A stretch of 64,000 bases of DNA, from assembly GCA_002706685.1 (NCBI GenBank), contig PALV01000010.1, forward strand, positions 124,001 through 188,000. Direction: 5' to 3'. This DNA is from Gammaproteobacteria bacterium (lineage in GTDB: Bacteria > Pseudomonadota > Gammaproteobacteria > Pseudomonadales > Pseudohongiellaceae). The translations under genes were made by a program, and so were the position numbers. The notes beneath the pieces were generated by a model. The model searched no databases, was not told the origin of the DNA, and saw only the letters and a list, made by a program, of their open reading frames with translations. This document shows positions 16,893 to 25,095 of the stretch, one piece after another (positions within the stretch are counted from its first letter, which is position 1; every line of letters starts with the position of its first letter).

Positions 16893-17216
16893 TTATAACT
16901 CCTTAAAGTTTATTCCAAATTGTTTTATCCGATTGTGACATGCTTGAACAGCAGATGACCGCATATCGGCTATGCCAAGAATACTCAAGTAAAGCAAATC
17001 TGCCTGTGACCGGAGTCACACAACAGAAAATAAGCCCAACTACGCTTTTGTATCCCGACCAATCACACTTGAGCCACATGGTTATGAGTCACAAGCGGAC
17101 GTGCGCAGGGATATTAACCTGTTGATTGGTGGCTTGGCAACGGCTTAAAAAGGGTTTTTCTTAAGTTTGTGCTGTAAGCGGCTATTTTTGTTAGCTATAT
17201 GGCTAATACTGCATCT
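16893..17216 (-). promoter_or_regulatory. S-layer gene upstream region with CRP-dependent promoter
   Basis: This 324-base gap holds the S-layer promoter. On the minus strand the hexamer TATTCT (16983-16978) can serve as a -10, giving a start near 16971 and a leader of about 78 bases. The CRP-type site at 17005-17020 is then centred at exactly -41.5, the class II position. No good -35 is present, as expected for an activator-dependent promoter. AAGGAG (16904-16899) is the ribosome site. The rest, 17021-17216, is AT-rich and I see no gene in it. Confidence 0.65.
17005..17020. promoter_or_regulatory. Perfect CRP-type operator (TGTGA-N6-TCACA)
   Basis: The 16-mer TGTGACCGGAGTCACA has perfect 6-base dyad arms. 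The Crp-family protein encoded at 22409-23110 keeps the Arg, Glu and Arg of the CRP recognition helix, so it could bind this site. A genuine CRP encoded elsewhere in the genome is an alternative. Confidence 0.8.
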
Positions 17217-18671
17217 TTAGAATGTATGCGTGAAGCCAAATTCGAGGGTGGTGTCGACGCTACGGAACAGCTCCAGATTGCTGCGCTGTTTCTGATGGTA
17301 GAAATTCATCAGTAATTGCGTGTCAGCCGACAGCGGGTGATTGTACTGAATCAGCAAATAACTGCGACGCACTTTACGTCGGGCATTGTCTTCAAGCAGA
17401 GGGCTATAGCCACTCTGGTCCATCATTTCGGTGTGGTTGATCTGACTCATCAGTGAGCCCTTGAAGGGGCTTCCTTCAGGTAGCTGCAGGCGCCAATCCA
17501 GATTGAACTGCCAGCCAAGGCGGCTACTACCGGAGCGCCGGTTACGAATGGGATCGTTATACAGCGCACTGAATTCGGGGGTCCATTGTTGCTGACCAAT
17601 GCTTGTGTTGCGAATACAGTTAAGGCCCAGTGATGCCTTGGTTTCAATTGCGTTCAGCGAACTCTGGTTGTGAAACAGCTGGTGCTGGGCAGCAGCTGCC
17701 GTGTAAGGACGACAACTCGCCAGCTGAAAAGCCGGCATGTAGCGGCCACCGACTTCAGCAGCTGTATAAAGAGGTGTCCCGCCGAACATCAGATGACTGA
17801 TACCTGCTACGGCCTGCCAGCTATGGACGGCATCGGGCTTGATAAAGGCATACCGCGCGTCGAGCTGCAGCATGTCAGAGGCTGTGTCGTCGCTGACCCG
17901 GCCCCTCAACTCCGCAACTATATTGTGCTGGTGCTCAGGAGCCAGCTGCCGGTATCGCATACCCAGCCTGCCATTCAGATAAGGCCCTTCTTTCGGTTGA
18001 AACTCCGGATTCAGTGGCAGCGTAACGTCTTCGCCCGACAGGGTCAGCGTGATGTCACTTGGCGAGGGCGCGCCATTAAGGTTGTTGTCATAGCCCAGCA
18101 GCAGATCTCCATGCCACTGCGTCTGGCGGGTCAGGCCCTGCCACTGCTGCTGGCGCTGCCGCAAAGAGGGGGCCAGATCTCCTGGTAGATCTTCGCGAGT
18201 CAGAATCTGGCGGTTCATGGCCAGAGCTGAAAACAGATCACCACGCAGATAGAGCGCCTGCGCATAGTCAATCTGTGCCCCACCATTGTCAGGGTCCAGC
18301 AGCAATGCACGCTCAAGCGACTCCAGTGCCGGATTCAGATTGCCGGTATTAAGCTGGGCGGCACCCAGCAGGGCAAAGTACGATGTTTGCTGCAGACAAC
18401 GCGGCAATAAGGGTGAAAGTTGGGCCTGCAGATTATCCCAGTCCTGAGCAGACCAGTCGGGACTGGCGGAGAGCCTATAGAAAGGCGTCAGGTCGGGGCA
18501 GGCCTGGGCGGCCACCGACTGTGCAGCATCGGCTGAGGGTGCCAGGCCACCGGGAGCAGTTTGCGAGCCGGTATCTGCCTGTGCATAGGAAAGTCCTGAA
18601 AAGGCCAGGAACACCCCTGCCAGACCCAGACTGTAGCGAATGCTTTTTATTTTCGAGGGGTATTTTGACAT
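17217..18671 (-). CDS. TPR plus outer-membrane beta-barrel protein (Slam-like)
   Basis: This is a 484-aa exported protein. The signal peptide is MSKYPSKIKSIRYSLGLAG with a probable cleavage after SYA. TPR-like helices (about 75-160, including LNTGNLNPALESLERALLLDPDNGGAQIDYAQALYLRGD) precede a barrel-like C-terminal half rich in alternating aromatic strands that ends in Phe. The layout resembles surface lipoprotein assembly modifiers (Slam, DUF560). The call is from architecture and motif style and is moderate. I take ATG 18671 because it opens a normal signal peptide; in-frame starts exist at 18695 (ATG) and 18707 (TTG). It lies between the S-layer gene and the cyclase on the same strand. Confidence 0.6.
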   Translation of the reverse strand: MSKYPSKIKSIRYSLGLAGVFLAFSGLSYAQADTGSQTAPGGLAPSADAAQSVAAQACPDLTPFYRLSASPDWSAQDWDNLQAQLSPLLPRCLQQTSYFALLGAAQLNTGNLNPALESLERALLLDPDNGGAQIDYAQALYLRGDLFSALAMNRQILTREDLPGDLAPSLRQRQQQWQGLTRQTQWHGDLLLGYDNNLNGAPSPSDITLTLSGEDVTLPLNPEFQPKEGPYLNGRLGMRYRQLAPEHQHNIVAELRGRVSDDTASDMLQLDARYAFIKPDAVHSWQAVAGISHLMFGGTPLYTAAEVGGRYMPAFQLASCRPYTAAAAQHQLFHNQSSLNAIETKASLGLNCIRNTSIGQQQWTPEFSALYNDPIRNRRSGSSRLGWQFNLDWRLQLPEGSPFKGSLMSQINHTEMMDQSGYSPLLEDNARRKVRRSYLLIQYNHPLSADTQLLMNFYHQKQRSNLELFRSVDTTLEFGFTHTF

Positions 18672-18766
18672 GCGGGCAATTATGGTGAATCGCATGCGCG
18701 CAGGCAATAAGAAGACTGGTTAATTGTATTATATAAGACAAGCAAAAAGCAGAGCAGTTTGCCGGT

Positions 18767-20788
18767 TTACGGTTTGCCGCCGGAAACTACTTTGAGGTTG
18801 AGCTGATCCTGCCGCGCACGACGCTGTGCAGCCTCATCATTCGCGGGCGCAAACAGGGTATGCGGAATGCGCAGGCCGTCCAGCAGATAGCTGCCCTGGG
18901 ATTCGGGCTTGAGGTCGGCAAGCTGACGGGCAACACATTCGCCCAGCAGAATTGGTTGTGCCAGTTCCGCAGTCAGTTCCTGAATACGAAGGGTAATGGT
19001 TACCGTGTCACCCAGCAGTGTATGACTGCGACGATGCGCCGGACCGATGGAGCCTACCAGGGCGGGACCCTGTTCAATACCTATGCCCAGCGCCAGTGGT
19101 TCGAGACCTGCTGGTGGTGTTTGTGGCATATCCTTGTGAATACTATCCTGCATCTGACGTGCGGCTGCCAGGGCCGCATGCGCAGCGCGCTCGTTCTGAC
19201 CATCCCAGACTGCCAGGACGCTATCGCCCTTGAACTCCTGAATGCGTCCACCATGCCGTTCAACAATCTCCGCAGATTTGCTGAAAAAGAAATGCAGGAT
19301 GGCGGCGGATTCCTCCGGCGGACGCGCTTCGCCAAAGGCGGAGAAATTGCGCAGATCGGCGCTTAACAGTGTCACGTCGCAGCGACGTGCATTGATGCTC
19401 GAGCTGGGCAGACTGTAGGCGATTTCGCGAGCGATATCACTGGGCAGGTAGCTGTTCAGGTTTCCAAACACGCGGGTACGTTCGACACGCACACGTGCCT
19501 GTTCCAGCAACAGCAGTGCGCTGGCAGCAAGAATGCTGAACAGTGCAGGCGCAACCCAGCCCAACCAGATTTCATAGGCTGCCAGCAATTGCCAGTGCAA
19601 TGCCAATGCGATCACCGGCATCAGAACTGACGCTGCGGGCAGGCCATAAGCCGCCATACGCTCGCGGGCACTGGCCAGGCCATAAAGGGCAAGGGCAAAC
19701 AGCACCGCCATCAAGCCCAGCAGAATTTCGGCGCTGCGAGGTGTGTAAGGCATTGTGGTATCCAGCAGACTGCCAATCAGACGCGCCTGAAGCTCTACAC
19801 CGGGTGTCGCGCCATTATATGGCGTGGGCACAATATCACCCATGCCAAACGCGGTACCGCCAATCAACACCCAGGCGTTTTGCAGCATCCCGGCAGGGTA
19901 GTTGCCATTGATCACATCAATCGCTGAAATAGCCTGAAAATTTTCTGGACGGTCTTTGTATGAGATTCGCAGATTGCCATCCTGGTCAAGAGGAATGTCC
20001 AATCCAGGATAGGCATTCAGTCGCATGATCTGTTCGGGCGCCAGCCAGCTGTCACCCTGGGTGATAGACGCCTGCCAGCTTCCAGCCGTTGTTGCCTGCA
20101 ACAGTGCGCTGATCGCCAATGCTGGATAAGTTTGACCGTCAACGCAGATAACGGCAGGAACATTTCGAACAGAGCCATCGCTGGCGACAATAGGTGCAAT
20201 GTGGCCCTTTGGTATACTGGCGAAGCCAGCGTGGTTGGCAACAAAGCTTCCTGTTTGTGTCGCTGTGGCATCACAGGCGACCCCCTGCATCGGATGAGTC
20301 ATCTGACCGGTCTGTACATCGGGCTGATTCTGTCCGGGTAACACTGGCACCTGCGCCAATACAGCGCCCGGCGATGCCTGCAGCGCAGCAATCAATATGT
20401 CATCCCCCGAACGAGGTTCGGGGTAAACCACATCGTGTATCTGAAGTTGTACGCCAGCAGCATTCAAAGCACTGACCAGCCGAGCCATATCATCACGGGC
20501 CCATGGCCAAGGACCAATCTCGGCAATACTTCGCTCATCGATGGCAACAATGGTGATGCGTTCTTCCAGCTGCTCATCAGCCGACATAACCCAGCCCTGG
20601 GCACCAAGTCGCTCCTGCAGAATCTGCAAGGGCGCGGAAAACAGAGTCATCAGCAACACCGTCAATAATGCCGCGAGCGCCAGCATCAACAGGCGCCCAC
20701 GCATGGGCATCAGTCGGGCAGCGACGTTAAGCGGGTTATAGACGGTTATCAGATGACGGAGCGTTTGCATGATCAGCGTTTTTTCCAC
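18767..20788 (-). CDS. CHASE2-domain class III nucleotide cyclase
   Basis: This 673-aa inner-membrane signalling enzyme has an N-terminal TM helix (about 30-52), a periplasmic CHASE2 sensor (about 70-330, with ITIVAIDERSIAEIGPWPW), three further TM helices (about 345-430) and a cytosolic cyclase domain (about 470-640). Both metal-binding Asp are present: Asp478 (LLSADLRNFS) and Asp522 (EFKGDSVLAVW). The usual adenine-specifying Lys position reads Glu518, the Asp position reads Thr590, and the transition-state Asn reads Thr597, while Arg601 is kept. Product (cAMP, cGMP or little activity) is therefore open. The GTG 20788 start overlaps the FecR gene by 16 bases; ATG 20770 would avoid that. Confidence 0.85.
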   Translation of the reverse strand: MEKTLIMQTLRHLITVYNPLNVAARLMPMRGRLLMLALAALLTVLLMTLFSAPLQILQERLGAQGWVMSADEQLEERITIVAIDERSIAEIGPWPWARDDMARLVSALNAAGVQLQIHDVVYPEPRSGDDILIAALQASPGAVLAQVPVLPGQNQPDVQTGQMTHPMQGVACDATATQTGSFVANHAGFASIPKGHIAPIVASDGSVRNVPAVICVDGQTYPALAISALLQATTAGSWQASITQGDSWLAPEQIMRLNAYPGLDIPLDQDGNLRISYKDRPENFQAISAIDVINGNYPAGMLQNAWVLIGGTAFGMGDIVPTPYNGATPGVELQARLIGSLLDTTMPYTPRSAEILLGLMAVLFALALYGLASARERMAAYGLPAASVLMPVIALALHWQLLAAYEIWLGWVAPALFSILAASALLLLEQARVRVERTRVFGNLNSYLPSDIAREIAYSLPSSSINARRCDVTLLSADLRNFSAFGEARPPEESAAILHFFFSKSAEIVERHGGRIQEFKGDSVLAVWDGQNERAAHAALAAARQMQDSIHKDMPQTPPAGLEPLALGIGIEQGPALVGSIGPAHRRSHTLLGDTVTITLRIQELTAELAQPILLGECVARQLADLKPESQGSYLLDGLRIPHTLFAPANDEAAQRRARQDQLNLKVVSGGKP

Positions 20789-22230
20789 AAGGTCAGCCCG
20801 TGGATACCACCGGTTTGCAATTGCTGTTCAAAAAAGTAACTGGCCTCTTTGCCATCCAGACTGACTGCGCCCGCCATGGTAGCTGGCTCCGGGCCTGTCC
20901 GGTTGTTGAAGATGCCGGTCTCACTGATAAGGCCATTGGCCACAAAATCCACACTGCCTGTGAGGCTGTGCTTCATGTTCAGCTCGGTCGAAAACTGACG
21001 GGTATTGAAGTTGATGTCGAACTTGCCGCCCGTTACTGCCATCGCCACGATTCCGGTACCGGAGTCGTAATAGGCCTGAGCACTGCTCAGTTCAAAGCTA
21101 ACAGGGCCTAGTCCCGCATCAACCCGGTCACGCCCTTTGCTGTCACGGAACAGTCGGTAATCGCCCAGACCGACCATCCAGTCACGACCTTCTTGCGCGA
21201 GCTCGAAGGGGGCAGTAATGCGCTCAAGGTCGCCTTTGCCACTACCGAAGCGTCCCCAGATCAGATTATTTTGCTGCAACTGCTCCGTTGCAATCGCGAC
21301 CTGCGGAACAAAATTGGTATCGGGCACCTTGGGAGGTGTCACTGGCGGTGTGACCGGTGGAGTGACAGGGGGTGTCGTGGGCTTTGCCACATTGGCGACT
21401 TCCTGCTTGACTCGCTGGGAGGTCACGTTTTCCAGGTAAACTTCGGTGCCGGCGGTCTTGTCATCGGCATTGGCTTCAGATGCCGCGATAGCCTGATTCA
21501 CTTCTTCCCGCATCATGCCGGGCTCTCGCTCGACAGTTGCTGGCATGATTTGAGGGGCGGTCGTACTGCCATCCAACTCCAGCATCTGCATTGAAGTGCC
21601 AGTCAGTTCGACTGCATTTGCCAGACAGGGACCAAAAGCATCCGCGGTGCAATCCGCAGAAAATGGCGCCATCACAATGGTGCCTTCGTTAACCTGGGCC
21701 CGAACCGCAAAACTGGATGCGTTTACGACAAAGTCCGTGCCGCGCACACCAATCGCAGCGATGGGCGTATTCAGGCGGAAACGCTCACGGGCAGCTGTGG
21801 CCCCATGACCGGATATGGATCGGGTGACACCTTCCTCCAGATTCAGTTTGATACTGGAACTGGCCGGCTGATCAGGGTTGTAATCGTAACGTACAATTTC
21901 CAAGCGGCTGTCAGGCCTTACGCTCACCAGTGCCTGATCGACAAAGCGGATATGTACGTGCCCATTGGCTGCCGTGTGGATACGGTCACTTGCCACGATA
22001 ATTGATCCGGGCACGGCAGCTGAGCGGCGGCCGTCGGCGTGCTCAATGTAGGCGTTGCCCAGCACCAGGCTGACTTCACCCACCGGCTCGACTGTCTCCA
22101 GCTGGGCATGGGCAAGTGTCGATCCGGCAGCCAATGCAGTGGCCATCGTGACCGCCACTGCGAGCGTTCTGGCTCGCAATGTCAGAGATGTCATCATTCT
22201 GTAAACTGGCTGTGGTGTCATAGTGCTCAA
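20773..22230 (-). CDS. Secreted FecR-domain protein
   Basis: This 485-aa protein has a signal peptide (about 15-42, ending LAHA) and a periplasmic FecR-type domain (about 50-175: SLVLGNAYIEHADGRRSAAVPGSIIVASDRIHT, then HIRFVDQALVSVRPDSRLEI, then FRLNTPIAAIGVRGTDFVV). A linker with four TPPV repeats (near 285-300) and a C-terminal beta-rich domain of unknown type follow. A TTG start at 22230 is chosen because AGGAG lies 7 bases upstream; the ATG at 22221 lacks a well-spaced site. It overlaps the CHASE2 cyclase gene, so the two probably form one sensory unit. There is no FecI-like sigma factor beside it, so it is not a classical FecIR pair. Confidence 0.8.
   Translation of the reverse strand: MSTMTPQPVYRMMTSLTLRARTLAVAVTMATALAAGSTLAHAQLETVEPVGEVSLVLGNAYIEHADGRRSAAVPGSIIVASDRIHTAANGHVHIRFVDQALVSVRPDSRLEIVRYDYNPDQPASSSIKLNLEEGVTRSISGHGATAARERFRLNTPIAAIGVRGTDFVVNASSFAVRAQVNEGTIVMAPFSADCTADAFGPCLANAVELTGTSMQMLELDGSTTAPQIMPATVEREPGMMREEVNQAIAASEANADDKTAGTEVYLENVTSQRVKQEVANVAKPTTPPVTPPVTPPVTPPKVPDTNFVPQVAIATEQLQQNNLIWGRFGSGKGDLERITAPFELAQEGRDWMVGLGDYRLFRDSKGRDRVDAGLGPVSFELSSAQAYYDSGTGIVAMAVTGGKFDINFNTRQFSTELNMKHSLTGSVDFVANGLISETGIFNNRTGPEPATMAGAVSLDGKEASYFFEQQLQTGGIHGLTLWKKR
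21335..21382 (-). repeat. Four 12-base tandem repeats in the FecR gene
   Basis: Four imperfect 12-base units encode the TPPV-TPPV linker of the FecR-domain protein. The count could vary by slippage and only changes linker length, since 12 is a multiple of 3. Confidence 0.75.
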
Positions 22231-22301
22231 TTTTGAACTCCTGGATCCAGAGTCTGGTCCATCATTAGCACAAAGCTTATCTCAAGCCGCCGTCCCGGTA
22301 A

Positions 22302-22317
22302 GTGACCACGGTCACAC
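22302..22317. promoter_or_regulatory. CRP-type operator between FecR and Crp genes
   Basis: AGTGACCACGGTCACA fits TGTGA-N6-TCACA with one mismatch at the first base. It lies in the divergent gap and is centred about 42-45 bases upstream of the likely start of the Crp-family gene, so autoregulation is plausible. It could also act on the FecR-cyclase transcript going the other way. Confidence 0.7.
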
Positions 22318-22341
22318 GTTTGCTATTCCAACATGCCTTAC

Positions 22342-22347
22342 TATAAT
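22342..22347 (+). promoter_or_regulatory. -10 box of the Crp-family gene
   Basis: A perfect TATAAT implies a transcript start near 22354. That lies upstream of ATG 22409 and downstream of earlier in-frame ATGs at 22223 and 22346, which supports the 22409 start. The -35 is poor (TTTGCT at 22320-22325), as at activator-dependent promoters. Confidence 0.55.
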
Positions 22348-22408
22348 GGCCCGGCAGCGCTGCCCAATGGAATGTCAACAACCAGCGCACCATACCGGAA
22401 TATTTCGC

Positions 22409-23110
22409 ATGCTGGTTACACCTGAGCTTCTCGGCACATTTCCCAGCTTAAAGCCGTTACCATTGCCGCTGTTGCAGCAGCTTGCACAGCAGTCAACGGT
22501 TCAGCGTTTTGCCCGTCGCGGCGTGGTGCTCAAAGCAGGTGTACGCGAAGAGTCGGTGTGCTTTTTGTTTGAAGGTCGCCTACAGGGCGTAGATTTTACC
22601 ATTGATGGGCGCGAAGTGGGTCTGTACTTCGTGGAACCCGGTGACTTTTGCGGTGAGCTGGGCATGTTTGACGATGGCCCGCAGCCTGAACACGTCATTG
22701 CACTGACATCAGCGATGGTTGTGTTTGTGCCTCTGGCCAGCCTGCGACAGGTTACCCGGGAGCACGCTGTGCTGTTGCAGCGCATGGGGGAGCGTCTGGC
22801 AGCGCGGGTTCGTCAGATGACCAGACAGCGATCATTGCTGGGTCTGCCTAACGTTGGCCAGCGCGTTTGCTGTCAATTGTGGATGCTGATTCCTGAATCT
22901 GGTCGCAGCGAAGGCAATCAGACGATTATCAGAAACCCGCCGACTCACATGGAGATAGCCATCATGTTGAGCCTGAGCCGGGAAAGTGTCAGCCGCGTCT
23001 TTCAGTTGTTGCAGGCACGTGAAATTGTCAAACGCGACGGACCAGGCGCTCTGATTGTGCACGATCTGCTGACTCTGCAAAGACTGGCAGAAGGCGCAGA
23101 AGAGCTCTAA
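22409..23110 (+). CDS. Crp/Fnr-family transcription regulator
   Basis: This 233-aa protein has an N-terminal cyclic-nucleotide-binding-like beta-roll (about 25-125) and a C-terminal winged helix (about 155-225). The roll has PGDFCGELGMF, with Glu83 at the position of CRP Glu72. The Arg-Ser that hold the phosphate in CRP are replaced (GPQPEH, 90-95), and no Thr-Ser pair is seen in the C-helix, so cAMP may not be the ligand. No Fnr-type cysteine cluster is visible. The recognition helix SRESVSRVF keeps Arg191, Glu192 and Arg196, equal to CRP Arg180, Glu181 and Arg185, predicting TGTGA-type operators. Upstream in-frame ATGs are rejected because of the promoter at 22342-22347. Confidence 0.85.
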   Translation: MLVTPELLGTFPSLKPLPLPLLQQLAQQSTVQRFARRGVVLKAGVREESVCFLFEGRLQGVDFTIDGREVGLYFVEPGDFCGELGMFDDGPQPEHVIALTSAMVVFVPLASLRQVTREHAVLLQRMGERLAARVRQMTRQRSLLGLPNVGQRVCCQLWMLIPESGRSEGNQTIIRNPPTHMEIAIMLSLSRESVSRVFQLLQAREIVKRDGPGALIVHDLLTLQRLAEGAEEL

Positions 23111-23151
23111 GGCGCTGGATCTTGTGAAAAAAGTCGCTGAGGCGGCCATGC

Positions 23152-23157
23152 TATAAT
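23152..23157 (+). promoter_or_regulatory. Candidate -10 box of the type I secretion operon
   Basis: A perfect TATAAT lies about 100 bases upstream of the ABC transporter start and 42 bases past the Crp-family stop. No convincing -35 is present. It suggests that the secretion genes have their own transcript. Confidence 0.45.
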
Positions 23158-23176
23158 CGCCGCGAAAACTCTGCGG

Positions 23177-23204
23177 GGGGTTGAAACATGTAATGTTTCA
23201 CCCC
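23177..23204 (+). other. Leader hairpin before the type I secretion genes
   Basis: GGGG-T-(T)-GAAACAT pairs with ATGTTTC-A-CCCC around a 3-base loop, with a single bulged T. It lies inside the predicted 5' leader. There is no T-tract, so it is not a terminator; it may stabilise the mRNA or tune translation. Confidence 0.5.
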
Positions 23205-23258
23205 ACCTAGTCTATTCGCACCCAACGGACACCATGCACTGACGGCAAGCATCTCTTA

Positions 23259-24977
23259 ATGGACACATCGAAAAAAACAAGTACTTACAAAGAACTGAAC
23301 GAATCGCTGAAAAGCATTCGTCACTACTTCATCTATGCCGGCTTATTCAGTGCGGCTGTCAACATTCTGATGCTGACACCCATCATTTACATGTTGCAGG
23401 TGTACGATCGGGTGATTTCCAGTGGCAGTGTATCGACGCTGACCATGCTCACGCTGTTGATGGTGGGTCTGATGCTGGCAATGGGTGGTTTCGAGTGGGT
23501 GCGATCCATGATTCTGATCGCCGCCAGCAACCGGATCGAACAGCAGCTGAGACGACGCGTATTCAACGCGTCTTTTACTCACGCGCTGCTTAGCGGCTCA
23601 GGCGCCAGCGGCGGCCAACCCCTGAACGACCTGTCCAGTTTACGGCAGTTTTTGACTGGTAACGGCCTGTTCGCGTTTTTTGATGCACCATGGTTCCCTA
23701 TCTATGTCGCTTTGATGTTCGTCTTCCACCCGCTCTTTGGAGTGGTGGCCATCCTGGCCGGTATCGTCATGGTGCTGCTGGCCTGGATCAACGAAGTTGT
23801 AACAACACGCAAGCTGAAGGATGCCAATACCAAAGCTAACCGGGTGAACAATCAGGTCAATGGCAGCCTGCGCAATGCCGAAGTCATCGCCGCCATGGGT
23901 ATGACAGATGACATCAGACGTCAGCAGGAAAAGCAGTCGAACGAAGTTCTGGTATTGCAAACCGACGCCAGTCGTTCTGCGGGCGCGCTGACCAGTATCT
24001 CCAAGTCTTTTCGGCTGATTGTGCAGTCCCTGATTCTGGGACTTGGTGCCTGGCTGGCGCTACGCCAGGAAATCTCGCCCGGCATGATGATTGCGGGTTC
24101 GCTGTTGCTCGGTCGCGCACTGGCTCCCATCGACATGCTGGTTTCCACATGGAAGGGATTTTCAGTGGCTCGCGCCCAGTACGAACGTCTTGGGCAGCTG
24201 CTGGAGAGGATTCCTCCCGAGGCAGAGCACATGCCGCTGCCGCCACCGCAGGGCGACCTGTCTCTTGAGCAGGTCACTGTTGCGCCGCCGGGCACACGAG
24301 TCCCTGTTGTCCGCGGCGTTACGCTGCAGTTGGCGGCTGGTGAGGCTCTGGGCATTGTAGGTCCCAGCGCGTCTGGCAAATCAACGCTGGCACGAGCGGT
24401 TCTGGGTATCTGGCCGGTCATGGCAGGCAAGGTAAGGCTGGACGGTGCTGACATCGCTGGCTGGGATCGCGGCCTGCTTGGTCCTCATATCGGTTATCTG
24501 CCACAGGATATCGAGCTGTTTGACGGCAGCATATCCGACAATATCTGTCGATTCGGTGAAGCCGATGCCGAGCGCATCGTTGAGGCCGCCAGACTGGCCG
24601 GCGTTCATGAGCTGATTCTGCGCCTTCCGGATGGTTACGACACAGTTATTGGCGGATCCAGCGGCGGCCTGTCGGGCGGACAGCGACAGCGAATAGGTCT
24701 GGCGCGCGCAGTTTATGGCAATCCCCGATTACTGGTGCTGGACGAGCCCAACTCCAATCTGGACGACCAGGGCGAGAAAGAGCTGGTTTCTGCCATTCAG
24801 CGCATCAAGGCTGGCGGTTGCACAATTATTGTCATATCGCACCGCACCATGGTCCTGCATAGCATGGACAAGCTGCTGGTGATGAAAGAGGGGGCTGCTC
24901 TGAGCTTTGGTCCCAAAGACGAGGTGCTTGCCAGCCTGATGGGACAATCGGAACAGCGCCGGGCCGGTAATGCCTGA
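23259..24977 (+). CDS. Type I secretion ABC transporter (PrtD/RsaD type)
   Basis: This is the inner-membrane ATPase/permease that energises export of proteins with a C-terminal signal. The 572-aa protein has no N-terminal C39 or C39-like domain, as in PrtD, AprD and RsaD. The transmembrane domain spans about 30-300, followed by the nucleotide-binding domain with Walker A GPSASGKST (about 368-376), signature LSGGQRQR (about 471-478) and Walker B LLVLDEPNSNLD (about 491). It is followed by the HlyD and TolC genes, completing the exporter. The obvious substrate is the RTX S-layer protein at 14112-16892. Confidence 0.93.
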   Translation: MDTSKKTSTYKELNESLKSIRHYFIYAGLFSAAVNILMLTPIIYMLQVYDRVISSGSVSTLTMLTLLMVGLMLAMGGFEWVRSMILIAASNRIEQQLRRRVFNASFTHALLSGSGASGGQPLNDLSSLRQFLTGNGLFAFFDAPWFPIYVALMFVFHPLFGVVAILAGIVMVLLAWINEVVTTRKLKDANTKANRVNNQVNGSLRNAEVIAAMGMTDDIRRQQEKQSNEVLVLQTDASRSAGALTSISKSFRLIVQSLILGLGAWLALRQEISPGMMIAGSLLLGRALAPIDMLVSTWKGFSVARAQYERLGQLLERIPPEAEHMPLPPPQGDLSLEQVTVAPPGTRVPVVRGVTLQLAAGEALGIVGPSASGKSTLARAVLGIWPVMAGKVRLDGADIAGWDRGLLGPHIGYLPQDIELFDGSISDNICRFGEADAERIVEAARLAGVHELILRLPDGYDTVIGGSSGGLSGGQRQRIGLARAVYGNPRLLVLDEPNSNLDDQGEKELVSAIQRIKAGGCTIIVISHRTMVLHSMDKLLVMKEGAALSFGPKDEVLASLMGQSEQRRAGNA

Positions 24978-25095
24978 TCGGTAGTTCACGTTAGAAAACC
25001 TGACGCCCAGGCGATAACAGGCAACAAATACGACAGCAGCAAATGTCGAACGAAATATCATCCAGGAGATTTGTCTGGGCACCGCCCAGCAGAGA

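Noticed and set aside
22223..22408. Longer N-terminus for the Crp-family protein
   Set aside because: The extra 62 residues overlap the operator and the -10 box at 22302-22347 and have no family similarity. A start at 22409 gives a normal length.
23123..23138. TGTGA followed by TCGCT upstream of the type I secretion genes as a CRP site
   Set aside because: The right half matches only 3 of 5 and its centre is near -33.5 from the TATAAT-derived start, not a position used by CRP activators.
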